This document shows, piece after piece, positions 1 to 11,309 of a DNA stretch of 64,000 nt. The position numbers were made by a program, and so were the translations under genes. Position 1 is the first letter of the stretch, and each line of letters begins with the position of its first letter. This DNA comes from Lanius collurio (lineage: Eukaryota > Chordata > Aves > Passeriformes > Laniidae), in contig JACBWW010000007.1 of the NCBI GenBank assembly GCA_020086605.1, positions 19,475,752-19,539,751 on the forward strand. The letters are read 5' to 3'. The notes beneath the pieces were generated by a model. The model was given only the letters and a program-made list of their open reading frames with translations, did not search any database and was not told the DNA's origin.

Positions 1-669
1 AACTTACTGGGCTGAGGTTAATCCCTCCTCACATCTACAAGCTGAAAGTTGAGTATAATCTAAGCTTGTTGTCCAATTTTATTCTGTTGTGAACAGGAAA
101 CACTGGATGCCTAAGACAAATATCCAAGGAGGTGAAATAAATTGTCCTTTAAATGTGCTTGCTTCTCATCCAGTGTAAAAAGCTTGAAGTGCTCATCTCA
201 CTGTTAGACAGTTTAACTTAAGTAAGAGGAATCACAGCTTGACATCCAAATCTACAAAGGCATCTGTTGGTGTCAGTAGTACTACACTGAGAGATCTGGC
301 TTCAAAATGCTTCAGTTCATAAAGTTAGTAGCTTTGGACACTGTGATGAAACATGCAAATCCATGAGCATTTCTTGCAAGACACATTTCTGAAATATCTC
401 CTCTCTCGGGTTTATTTCTTTCTTTTTTCTCCATCTTCTCACTCAAGTAAGGCTTCCCCATGAAAACATATTCATATAAATGCAAAAATAAACAATAAGC
501 CTGTGTAGTTACAGGGGAAAGCATGAGGAAATCACCTTCATTATGAAAAAAAAAAAACTAGTTATTTTGGACACCTGAAAAACATTCTTACTTTTTGGAA
601 GGGTGGAACTATAGAAAAGGAAACTGGAGTTGTAGCAGTGTACAACTTAATGGCAGCAGGAATCTGCAG

Positions 670-1127
670 GTTCTGCTCTACTCTGCCCTGGTGTGGCCTT
701 ACCCTGAATATTGTGTGCAGTTTTGGTCTGAGGTCACTTGGTCTGTTCAGCCTGGAGGAGACAGAGGGGAGACCTCATTGTGGTCTTCAACCTCCTTGTG
801 AGGAAAGCAGAGGACAGGTACCAATCTCTTTGCTCTCATGACCAGTGACAGGACTTGAGGAAATGGCATAAAGTGGAGTCAGAGGAGGTTTAGGTGGATT
901 TCAAGAAAAGGTTCTTCACCAAGAGAATGGCTGGGCACTGGGACAGGCTCCCCAGGGAAATGGTCACAGCACCAAGCCTGACAGAGTTCAAGCAGTGCTT
1001 GGACAACGCTTCTAGGCACATAGTTTTATACCTGGTGTTGTCCTGTAAAGGGCCAGGAGTTTGATGATCTTGGTAGGTGCCTTCTGCCTAGGCATATTCT
1101 ATGATTCTATGAGTCCACGATTCTATG
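670..1127 (+). mobile_element. CR1 LINE 3' fragment (internally deleted)
   Basis: It reads from CTCTACTCTGCCCTGGTG and GTGTGCAGTTTTGG (the end of the CR1 coding region), through GGGGAGACCTCATTG and CACTGGGACAGGCTCCCCAG, to the 3' tail with repeated ATTCTATGA-like units at 1095-1127. About 100 bases expected between the first two blocks are missing. It is a non-functional, 5'-truncated copy. Confidence 0.9.
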
Positions 1128-3416
1128 ACCTGTCAGTGAAGACCTGCAGAGAGTAGATCCTATTGATCCTGACTCAGGTCATGAAAGGATAATTTGGCTT
1201 GCTGACGTCTGACATCCTATTTGTTACAATATTGTGAAAAGTCTTCTTTGCATTTGAAACAACCCTGAGCTTACACAGGACACTTACAGCAAGGTCCAGC
1301 CATATTTTATAATTCTCTGTCAGTGCTGCAGAATAGAGACTGTCTTATTTCCATCTGCCAAGACTTGAGCAGGGCTGTGCATGAACTGAGGTGTTACTCA
1401 ATGTATTTGGAAAACTTCAAACTGAAATATTGAAATGGAATTTAGCAAAATTTGAGCAGCTGAGCAGGATCACAGCTTTAGGCTTGGATGTCTGTGTGTT
1501 CTGTGTAAGTCCCAGTTTGGTAAGTCCCTTTGGCTCTGCCGATGTTGTGGGATGTGAAAGTGCCTGCCAGCTTCTGCATCCCTGAAACTGAATCTAGTCA
1601 CATACCATCTGCCTTTCCTGCTCAGGCTGTGGTCTTCAGCCAAAGCATATTAAGGCATACAAGAAGACAGTGACAGCAAGTTTCAACAAATCCCCTAAAT
1701 GAATGGGGGTTTCAGGACTGGGTGAGGTAGGGTAGCATCAAGGACATGCAGCACAGAATAAGTGATCCCTGAGGCCATATGAGTAGACACAATATATTCA
1801 TTGTTCCTGTGCAAGCCAGTAGCAGGTATTGAAAGAGGGATATTCTGCCCTTCAGTATAGGCATGATCTCTCTGAGTCTGGCACAAGCAGCTGCCCAAAA
1901 TTAAATATGCAAGTAAGTAAAGCTTCTGAGGAAAAGAAATGTTTTCTAATCAATTTCCATTAGATAGAAAGATGTTATGGGTAAGTAGGTGGTAAGCTTT
2001 TCTGCCGGTGAATTAATACATCTATGTCATGACTATCAATTGTTGTCAGAAATGTGTGCCTGGTCTGGAAGACTTTTTTACAAATTGACAGTGACTGGTC
2101 AGGCTGAAAGCAGGTGTATCTATTTGAATCTATTCTGACCTTTGGTTCATAGCATATGTTCATGTTATGTCACATTACCTCATCACATCACAAAAGCTAA
2201 ATATCATGTACTGTCACATCCTAACCTAAGACAGCTCATCAGCCCCACTGTTGTCAGATTATGTATAATGTAACAGAAGCACAGTAAATACAATGTTCTG
2301 TATATTATTTTAGCAGTTATCAGTCACATAAGAAGTTGAAAGCAATATTCATGTAAATGAAAAGATACAGCATAATTTTTTTGGAAACTCTCTGGGGCTT
2401 ATTTACTGTTATTTCCATAAACCATTTTATTACGTGTTAACAAAGCTTTTGAACAATTCTCCTCAATACTCAGAACTGCAAGCCCTTGGAAATCTGCTGC
2501 TTAGGACTCCTTGAATTATTACCATATTTAAGGTGAAAGTTGTGCCTGAGGGCAACAGGCCAATAAACCTGTCCTTGCCTTCTTCTTGTGGGATTGCCCT
2601 TCTTATCACGCTCCTACTTTTGTCAGCCTATGACTCAGAGTTCAGTAACTTAATCAAGCTTGTGTTTATAAGGCTTATGTCATTTGAGTAGGAAACTGAA
2701 GCAATCCCTTGTGACTTAGGGGACCAGGCACATACTTCCAAAATTGACTGCCAGAACATAATTTGTTTAGATCAATGGCTAACAAAAAACTGTGAGTGAT
2801 ACACAGGTTTGGATAAATTATCATCAGCCTATGGGAAGCTCATAAACTGGGAAAGAAGTCAGTCAAAGAATACATTCATCTTACAAACTAGTTAAGTAAT
2901 CTCTCCAGGTCTACACAGCCCATGAATTGCCAGTGTTTCATAGGGTTGAATGTGGTCAAAACAGTAAAGGTTTAATACTCTAAGGACAGGTAGTTGCATG
3001 CAGCTGCAAAATGACACCTGGTGGCCTTTTGAGAGAGTGGCTGTCATGATTTCTTGAGACAAGGGCAGATGAGTGGGCAGCTGCAGTTGCTTTCAGAAGA
3101 CCTTTGCTTCTGGAGACTGGTAAGTTGTGAGGATCTTGACCTAGCAAGTTTCAAAGTAAATGCTTGTGATCATTCATCTAACTACTCACATCTAGCTACC
3201 TGTGAGTACAGACAAGTGCCATTATAATGACCATGATATTGTCAGGCCACATGATACAGCTCCATTTCTTTCTCTCCTCCTCCTCCCACTCCATGCTGGG
3301 TACATAAGGAAGGATGGAAGGAACATGCAAGACTGTGCCCTTCCTGCCCAGTTATATGTTAGGATATTCCCTTTTCTTGTTCCTTCTACGCTCATGCCCT
3401 GCCTACTGTCTCACAC
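1128..3416. other. 3' flank, no gene seen
   Basis: AT-rich intergenic sequence between two CR1 fragments. Short open frames (60 to 70 codons) occur on both strands, but none has similarity, a plausible start context or splice structure that I can defend. Confidence 0.6.
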
Positions 3417-3590
3417 ACAGAATCATAGACTCATCAAGGACCAAGATCATTGAGTCCAACCTTTGACCAAACACAGCCTTGTCAACTAAACTACAGCACT
3501 AAGTGCCATGTCTGGTTGTTTCTTGAACACTCCCAGGGATGCTGACCCTACCACATCCCTGGGCAGCCTGTTGCTAGGTCTGACACCTTG
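3417..3590 (-). mobile_element. CR1 LINE 3' fragment
   Basis: It begins AGAATCATAGACTCATCAAG and ATTGAGTCCAACC, the reverse complement of the CR1 3' end, and contains CACATCCCTGGGCAGCCTGTT. Strongly 5'-truncated. Confidence 0.85.
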
Positions 3591-6500
3591 CCATGGGGTG
3601 AGAGGGGATTTGGAAACAGCGGGGAGCATTAGACTTGCATGCAGCTTACCTGTTTCAAAGGCCTGGTGTCACGCAGCATTTGTCAGCATAGCACCAAAGG
3701 GAAATAGGAAATGAGAGATGGGACTCAACCAGGGAATGAGGCTTATGGGGTAGCAACCTTAAGCACCAGCTCCCTTACATGTCAGATCCTTTTGTGGGAA
3801 ATGCTGAGCATCTATAGGCTCCTCAGTAGCCCAAGAATCAAAAAGTATTTGTGGGTTTCCAAGGACTTCTTGGAGATACTTCTTTCAAGACTAGAGTTTC
3901 CCTGTCACTCCCTCCTTTTGCCTTCCTGTTCCTCCTTCAGTTGAAAGGTCTGGTACTTACTAACTAAATCATTAACTGAGTTAAGCATTTTAATAGGGTA
4001 AGTAATTATAACCCATGGTCATAATAAATGATATGAAGAGGGGGGTTTCAATTAAGAAATGTTTTCCCACCCCTGTGTAGCATATGACCTTCAATGTATT
4101 GGCCATATTTCTCACTTATTCTGCCACCCTGAGGGAACTGCTTCCCTTTCTATATATTAAAAAAATTGTTAATGGTGCATTTGTAATCAAATGGCTGCAT
4201 CTGAACAAATCTCATTCCACACTTTCCCTGGAGGGTTTAATTATTCTGGTTTGTGCAGAATTACGCTCAGTTGTAATTCTGTGTGTCTGACTGCAGCTGC
4301 TAGTTCATTTGAGCATCTATTCTCCCAACCAAGTGCACAAAGAAATGCAATGCAACATTCATACAAACAGCTTAATGAACAACTGTAAACGGAATCTCTC
4401 AAACAACAACTATAAGTACTTTTCTGCAGAATAGGAGATCACAATTGTGAGCTACCCCTTCAATGCAGGAAGAAAACATGGTCTCTGTTCTTTTCATTAT
4501 GCAAATTAAGTTAAGTTGCTTTTTTTTTCTGGTCAGATATTTAAAAAAACAAAAATTGAAAAGAAGCTACTTCCCCGATATCCTCCTGTTAAAGGTCCTG
4601 GTCAAAGACTGGCATCTGCTACCTCTCTATAGATCTAGAGATGATACCTGGATTCCAGTGGAGCAGTTAAAGATTTATACTAACTTCAATGATTCAACAA
4701 GAGCTAATTTGGTCTTCTAAATACATAATTGTTCTTAGTGAAAAAAAAAATCTATTAATCCCTCACAGTGGTCACAGATTGTGGCATTTTAACAGTTAAA
4801 GCCAGCATGACTGGATGTTTTCAGTGCTTACTGACAGATGGTCATTGTGCTACAAAACAGCCTCCAATAGATAATGACCAAATCCACATGAGAGATGGAA
4901 AATAGTTCTCTATTGTCAATCTTTTTTTGCTGCACATAATGAAGTAGAAATATTTCTTCAATTCCATTCCATTCTGATACTGAAAGGCAAAAACTTCAAT
5001 TTGAATGAAAAGTGATAAGAATTTGACAGCAGAAATGTTCCAAGTTTTTATTTGTTTGCTTGCCTATTTCTTCGCATCTAATAAATAGTGGTTAATATTA
5101 TTCAATTCTTATTTCATGGTTTACATTTCCCTTCAGGTGCCAGTGAAGCTTCTTTTGAAAGATCACAAGTAAGCTCAAAGTGAAGATATGGTTTCACAGT
5201 CACAAGATGACAGGTCTGAAACTTACTCCTAATAATACGATGAGCATGAGTGCACAGTGGTCTGTATGACTGGGAAAGAGGTTTCATTTTAATCAAAATG
5301 CTTCAGAACAAAATCTGTACTAAAAGCTGATGTCAGTCACAGAGCTGTGAATTTATTGCAGTTACTAATGGTGCTACAGAAGTTATGACTCTTATACTGT
5401 AAAAGAATCTGAAGCACCAAATGTGTTCAATAGGTACCTCAAAAATCTTAGTACACGTCTTGTAGACACGGCACTAGAAACAGCACAGTAGAAGTCTAAC
5501 TATTTCTGCCTGGGTAGGAGGTGAGAGTCAGAAAAGGGGAACAGGTTGTCTTGCATCAGGTTGTTGATGAATAAAAGGAGTATTTTTCACAAGCACTGAG
5601 ACTGATTTACATGCAGACTTCAAATGCTGAGAATAAATTGTTGATCAGTAGCTATCCTGATTTGCACTGCAAAAAGCCTCAACGACCCAACTGAGCTGAA
5701 GTAGAATGACGAAGCACAAGTAGAAAAATTATTGCACAGCTCTTTGTTTACATGTTGAAGGCTCGGAAGTTCTAAAAGTAGCTAAACTGTTTTTTTGTCT
5801 TGAAAAGAGCAGGTAAAGCTAAACATATGGAATAAACATATCTATGAAGCAAGAAGGATTCCTGTCAGCTCTCGGAACCAAATCATCCTTCAGAAGTAAT
5901 TTTCAGCCATGTCTTGCACAATCTACAGCAATAATGCCCATGACTCCCACCACATCCTTATCTGTGCTGGACCTGATTTCCCACCTCTTCACATTTTCAC
6001 TTCACTACATGTCAATGTTGGAGGTTTTAAACTGGATTATTTTACTTACTCTTACTTTGTAATCAGGGGAAAAAGCAAAATTCAAAGCCAAAAGAATCTT
6101 GCCTACAAAAGTTTTCAGGGCACACTTTACATGAAGTTCACTACTATGGAGGTCAATGATAAGATTGAAATCAGAAACTTCTGTGTGCCTGAATGACCCC
6201 TTCCAGTTGCCAGGGCTCTTGGGTCACAACCTGTGGGTTTTATATCCCTCTATATGTTTACGTGTGTTTAAATTAGGAACTGTCTGGACTAGGTTCTGCA
6301 ATTAGAAACAAGGAGCTGTGCTTTTATTAGAGGCTATAATGAGTTCTCAGAGCAAGTCACTTGACCCCCAAAAGCTGTGGGAAATATTTTCTATGGTGGT
6401 TCCCACTTGTTTCTGATAATGGAGTAGCCTCTTCAAGACTAACTAATCTCAGTAAAGGTGAGAGACATTCTCATATCTATTAAGTAACCATTTATAATTC

Positions 6501-6747
6501 AGAAGAACATTTATGAAAGCAGCAGCTTTCTTTTGTCTTTTGTCTTCTATATATAGGACAACATTCAATGCTTAAACTGAGTGCTATTGCTACATCTTGT
6601 TGACAGTTTGAAATCCGGTGGGGAAATAAGTTCATGGCTTTATCACCTGTTAGAGACCTATCACAGCTCACCCTTAGCTAGCAATGTCATTGACCTTGAA
6701 AGCTGAATGATTACAGAGGTTTACCTTATCATATTTGAAATGTGATA
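3591..6747. other. 3' flank, no gene seen
   Basis: Intergenic sequence. The part around 4120-4420 lacks simple repeats and looks like a possible conserved non-coding element, but it has no coding signature. Small open frames are within chance expectation for AT-rich DNA. Confidence 0.55.
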
Positions 6748-7447
6748 TCATAGAATCACACAATGGTTTGGTGTGGAAGAGACCTTAGAGATCATCTAGT
6801 TCCAATGCCCCTCCGTGGACAGGGACACCTTCCACTACAGAAGGGAGCACAGATTCTCTATCCACCCTGGCCTTGATTACTTCCAGAGATGAGGCATCCA
6901 CAACATCTCTGGGAAATCTGTTCCAGTGTCTCAACAATACTCACAGTATATATCTTCCTAATATGTAATTTAAACCTGCCCTCTATCAGTTTAAAGCCAT
7001 TACCCCTTATCCTGTCACTACAGCCTTTGTAAAAGTCCTTCTCCACCTCTCTTGTAGCCTCCTTTAGGTACTGGAAGGCGCTCTAAGGTCTCCCCAGGGC
7101 CTTCTCTTCTCCAGGCTGAACAACATCAAATTTCCCAGCCTGTTCTCATAGGAGAGGACCGCCAGCCATCTGATCGTCTTCCTCCGGACTCACTCCAACA
7201 GGTCCATGTCCTTCCTGTGCTGGGGAACCCAGAGCTGGATGCAGCACTGCAGATGGAGACTCACAAGAGCAGAGTAAGGGGTGAAGAGCACTCCCATGGA
7301 TCTCCTGCCCACACTGCTTTGGATGCAGCCCAGGACAGGGTTGGCTATCTGGGCTGTGAGTGCACATTGCCGGGTCATGTTGAGCCTCTTGTCAGTCAAC
7401 CTGCCCAAGTCCTTCTCAGGGCTGCTCTCAATCTTATCTTCATGTGC
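6748..7447 (-). mobile_element. CR1 LINE fragment, about 700 bp
   Basis: It starts TCATAGAATCACACAATGG (CR1 3' end, reverse complement) and runs through GGAAATCTGTTCCAGTGTCT, CCTTCTCTTCTCCAGGCTGAA, and the block CCAGAGCTGGATGCAGCACT to AAGTCCTTCTCAGGGCTGCT. It is one of the longer copies in the window. Open frames on both strands across 7146-7621 are remnants or antisense shadows of it. Confidence 0.92.
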
Positions 7448-7540
7448 CTTCATTTCAAGGCTGCAACAAAGCAAAATGGATCTTGTAATAGCAGTATCTG
7501 GATAAAAAGATGGTTCTTGGCAATTTCAAGACCTCTTTTC

Positions 7541-7580
7541 TTAGGTCTTTTCCAGCCTAAAGAATTCTGTGATTCTAAGA
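7541..7580 (+). mobile_element. CR1 3' end remnant
   Basis: TTAGGTCTTTTCCAGCCTAA followed by GAATTCTGTGATTCTAAG is the terminal part of a CR1 in the opposite orientation to its neighbour at 6748-7447. It is very short, so the call rests on this tail alone. Confidence 0.7.
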
Positions 7581-7588
7581 TTCATTGC

Positions 7589-9090
7589 CATAATTTAAGT
7601 ACGTCATTGTTTGTAACTTAAATGTATGAGAAAATGTATGAAGAAAGAAAAGCAACACAGAGAGAGACAAAATCACTTGCTTCCTAGCTTTCAACTGTCA
7701 TGATCTTGTGAAAATACTTTCCTGTCCAGTGGTACCTTTGATATGTTTTCTGATTGTACTCAAAAAGAGCTAAATCCTGCTTTATCTTTTCACAGAACCC
7801 TCATCCACCTATTACTTCCATGTATGAAAAGCAGAGGGAGACATAGGAAGTATTATTTCTCTAAAAAACAGGATTTGGAGCTATCCTGGACTGTACAGGG
7901 AAAGGAGAACATTTTTAACACATGAAGACATATATTGGAATAGAATTTGCAGGCCTTTTGTCAAGCTTGAATTGAGAATCCCAGCGTTCCTATAAGGGCT
8001 TTATTTGTAGTAACACCTAAGGAGAACATGTTAAGTTTACAGACACATACACATACACATTCACAAAGTGTATCTCTATGCAATACCACACTTATGACAA
8101 TACAGTTTTTTTTCATGCCAAGTGCTGCGTGCTATAGATCACTGTCTCAGCACAAAACACACACATTCCACCAGAGTATACTTGGTTCCTAGACATAGTC
8201 TTCCAAAACTGATTTTTCCCCTACCTCTCCAGAGAGCTTTGAGTCTTTAAGCCCTGTTATGTCTCAGACTGTGGGCATGTTATTCTCCAGTGAGGGCTAA
8301 ATGAGCATCTCTTATATTCCCATACCATGGGAGAACCTTTGGCAGTTTTTCAGCATCATTTTGAATTCTGCCCCAACACTCTTATACTCATTTGAGTTTG
8401 GTGCCATCCTTAGTTTTATATAAGTTCTTCTTCCTCAGGCATCTATTCAAACAACAAATATTTGGAAAAGAAGTGGGTCTCAGATGCCTCTTAAGAAGTG
8501 ATCCAATGTGGAATCACTCCTTTCTGACCATTTGCCAGTGATTACTTTCTTGGAACTTATTTTCAGCCACCTCTTTATCTGCTATATTGTGAACCACGGT
8601 TGCTGACAGCAGCCTACAGTCTAACTGATGAGAAGTGATTCAGGTAGGTGGACTTCATGTTTGATAAAAAATTAGCTAGACCACTGGGTTCAAAGTATAT
8701 TACAACAACATAAAGTCCAGTTGTCAGCCACATAGTACCTTTCCTTCAGGGTTAATACTGGGGAAAATTGTATCTTTATTAATGAGCTGTACAATCAATA
8801 CTTTTGTGCATAATAGACAGCAAATTCTGTGTATGCAGCAGGATGAAGAAGAGTCAATGCTTCAGTAAATCTCTGGAGGACAGGGCTGATATCTCAGTGG
8901 ATGCTGGCAGCCTGAAGTAATGGGCTGGCAGAAGATTAACATTGTTCAAAAACAAATTAAAATTTTGGATCCCCAGTGGAAAAACCCTATGCAACAGAAC
9001 AGGTTGGGGGCAGATAGGACAGGAATTAGCTTTGCCCATGGGGACAAGAACTTTCAATAGTCTGCCTTGGTGCTACAGAAATCCAACCTT
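7589..9090. other. 3' flank, no gene seen
   Basis: Unique AT-rich sequence with a short ACATAC-type repeat at about 8041-8062. No coding region or RNA gene is recognised. Confidence 0.6.
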
Positions 9091-9340
9091 ATCTCCCTCT
9101 CCAACTCCCTGAAAGGAAGTTGTAGCGAGGTGGGGGCCAGACTCTTCTCACACGTAACCAGTGTTAGGATGGGAGGAAATGGCCTCAAGTTGTGCCAGGG
9201 AGGTTTAGATTGGAGGTATTTAAAAGACCTGTAGAGATGACATTTAGGGACATGTTTTAGTGATGGACTTGGCAGTGTTTAATTTACTGTCAGACTCAAT
9301 CTCAGAGGTATTTTCCAACCTAAACAATTCTACGATTCTT
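9091..9340 (+). mobile_element. CR1 LINE 3' fragment
   Basis: It contains CTGAAAGGAAGTTGTAGCGA, GGAAATGGCCTCAAGTTGTG, GATGGACTTGGCAGTG and the tail TTTTCCAACCTAAACAATTC followed by TACGATTCT. These are standard CR1 3' blocks in order, with a short deletion before the tail. Confidence 0.92.
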
Positions 9341-9586
9341 CTTTTCTCCCCTGAGTACAGTGCCTCTTTCCTCACAAGAAATTTGGAGTCAGAGGGAGTC
9401 AGGAACTGGAAGTCTAGAACAGTCAGTATGGAAATCCAGTCTAGTCCTGCCTGCCTGTTCAGAGACAAGGCACCTAAAAGGCAGGTCTTTTGTAATTTCC
9501 TTATAGGAACTGACAACTGACTCCTCAGCAGGATCTGGCCTTTTATTCCTATACAGAGATTACATAAAATACCAGATAAATATGTC

Positions 9587-9607
9587 TTTTTTTTTTTTTT
9601 TTTTTTT
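9587..9607. repeat. T21 homopolymer
   Basis: An uninterrupted run of 21 T. It creates the lysine run in a spurious minus-strand open frame at 9244-9654. Confidence 0.95.
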
Positions 9608-11280
9608 GTATTTGCAGATCTTATTTGAATATTTGGCAGGGCTCTTGGAAACACACAGAAATAAATAAATTATCTGTAGGTCATAAAAATCAGCTGGTGT
9701 CAAATCCTGAGCTTAACTGAAGACCTTTGTAAAATCACGGACTTAAACTAGACCCACATTCCCCAGCTACAAATCAACATCTCTGTTGCAAAAGTAAGCC
9801 TGCTACAGAGTGTTACATTTGTCTAGAAAAGCAAGCACACCTACATGAGATATTTGAAATAGAGGATCCATCATTATGCCTTTTATCAACTAAATAGAAT
9901 GTCTTTCCCACCTCAGAGAAGCTGAGGTCTGGATATTTGTCTCCCCCAGGAGACAAAAGATGCATGATGTCTGACTTTGCTAACTCCTCAGGCCTGATGA
10001 GAACTCAGGGATTACATAGGACAGAAGCTTACGGCAGAAAAAAGTCTTTAAACTTTGAAAACTACTTTTGGGACATTGTCTTGATCTTTGATGATATGGC
10101 ATCTAGCATGTTACCTATGATAATTCTAAAACCCAAGGAGCCCCAGCCTCAGCATGAGCACAGAAGATATGTTTCAAATGCACTTATTTCCATATTGTCT
10201 TTTTTTATTTTTTCCCTTTTCTACTGGTCAATTCATATTACAGATATGGGAGCTACATTAGTAAAAGCTAGATGTGATTAAATACTTTCAATAATCATGT
10301 TACTAAAATATGAATTTAGATAACTAGAGGAGTAATTTCTATTCAAGATACTTTTAACTGCATTGACTGACTGTGACTAGATTCCTTAGGCAAGAATTCA
10401 GACCAAATCCATATTCAGGCTACTGGTCAGAACCCTGAGGAAAGTCATGGTATCTGGAAATTTCCAAAGCACTTACCCAAACGTAACCATCTACCAACAA
10501 ACGTTTTCCTATCTCAGTCCTGTCAGATTAGACAACTCTTTGCCTGCCTATCTGATTTGTAAGGCTCAGACCACTCTTTTAGGGAGAGTCCACACTAAAA
10601 CCAGTTAGAGATGGTTTTAATTCAAACAAACCACATGGAGTTTTCTTCCTAAAAGGATAAGAAATCAGGTCCCCTAGTTCTTGAAACAATTTCAGGACCA
10701 CCAAGTTCTACTGTGTTGTGAGACAGAGGAGCTATATCTGCATCAAGAGCCATTTAGTAGCTGTGGCAATTTCATTGCCACAACTTTCTAGCCTAGTGGT
10801 GCGGTCACATTTGGACAGGGAGAAAGTTGCATTCCAATACTCATTTTTGGAAAGACATGAGTAATTTATATTAAGTGTTAATTAGAAAGAGTCTGAAACA
10901 CATTTCTCCCCTTTTTCTGGGAGTATATGACAGATTCAGCACTTTTCTTTTGTACTCTAATGGAGTATCAGGAGACAGGTGACTACATATACAGGTAGGT
11001 TGAGAAGGAGCTAGAGCCCAAACAAAACACAGCGAGGGCACAAGCATTAGCTAATAACTGCCACATGAACATTGCTATGACAGAAATATACCCGTGCTTG
11101 TCAAATTTTCCCTGTTGATACTTCAAAAGAAGTTCTGCATTGCAAAATAAATATCCATTAGTGTTGTCTTTTCAAAGAGTGGATTTATGAAAAGGCATGT
11201 TTGTGAAGAGTTAAAATTATGTGTAAATTCAGACTGCATCCAACAAATACTTTCAACTAGAAAAGGTGAAAAAGACGTTG

Positions 11281-11309
11281 AAATACTGAAATATTCTATT
11301 TCAGTATTT
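11281..11309. repeat. Perfect inverted repeat (12-bp arms, 5-nt loop)
   Basis: AAATACTGAAAT is followed by the loop ATTCT and the exact reverse complement ATTTCAGTATTT. It is not followed by an obvious T run, and no gene is adjacent. Confidence 0.9.

Noticed and set aside
7146..7621. Several overlapping open frames on both strands
   Set aside because: They fall on the CR1 copy at 6748-7447 and have no independent support.
9244..9654. 136-codon minus-strand open frame
   Set aside because: It includes a lysine run from the T21 homopolymer and overlaps a CR1 tail; no similarity.
9937..10281. 114-codon plus-strand open frame with a hydrophobic C-terminal part
   Set aside because: No ATG in good context and no similarity; within chance expectation for this composition.
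11281..11309. Hairpin as a transcription terminator or microRNA precursor
   Set aside because: The arms are only 12 bp, too short for a microRNA precursor, and no T run or adjacent gene suggests a terminator.
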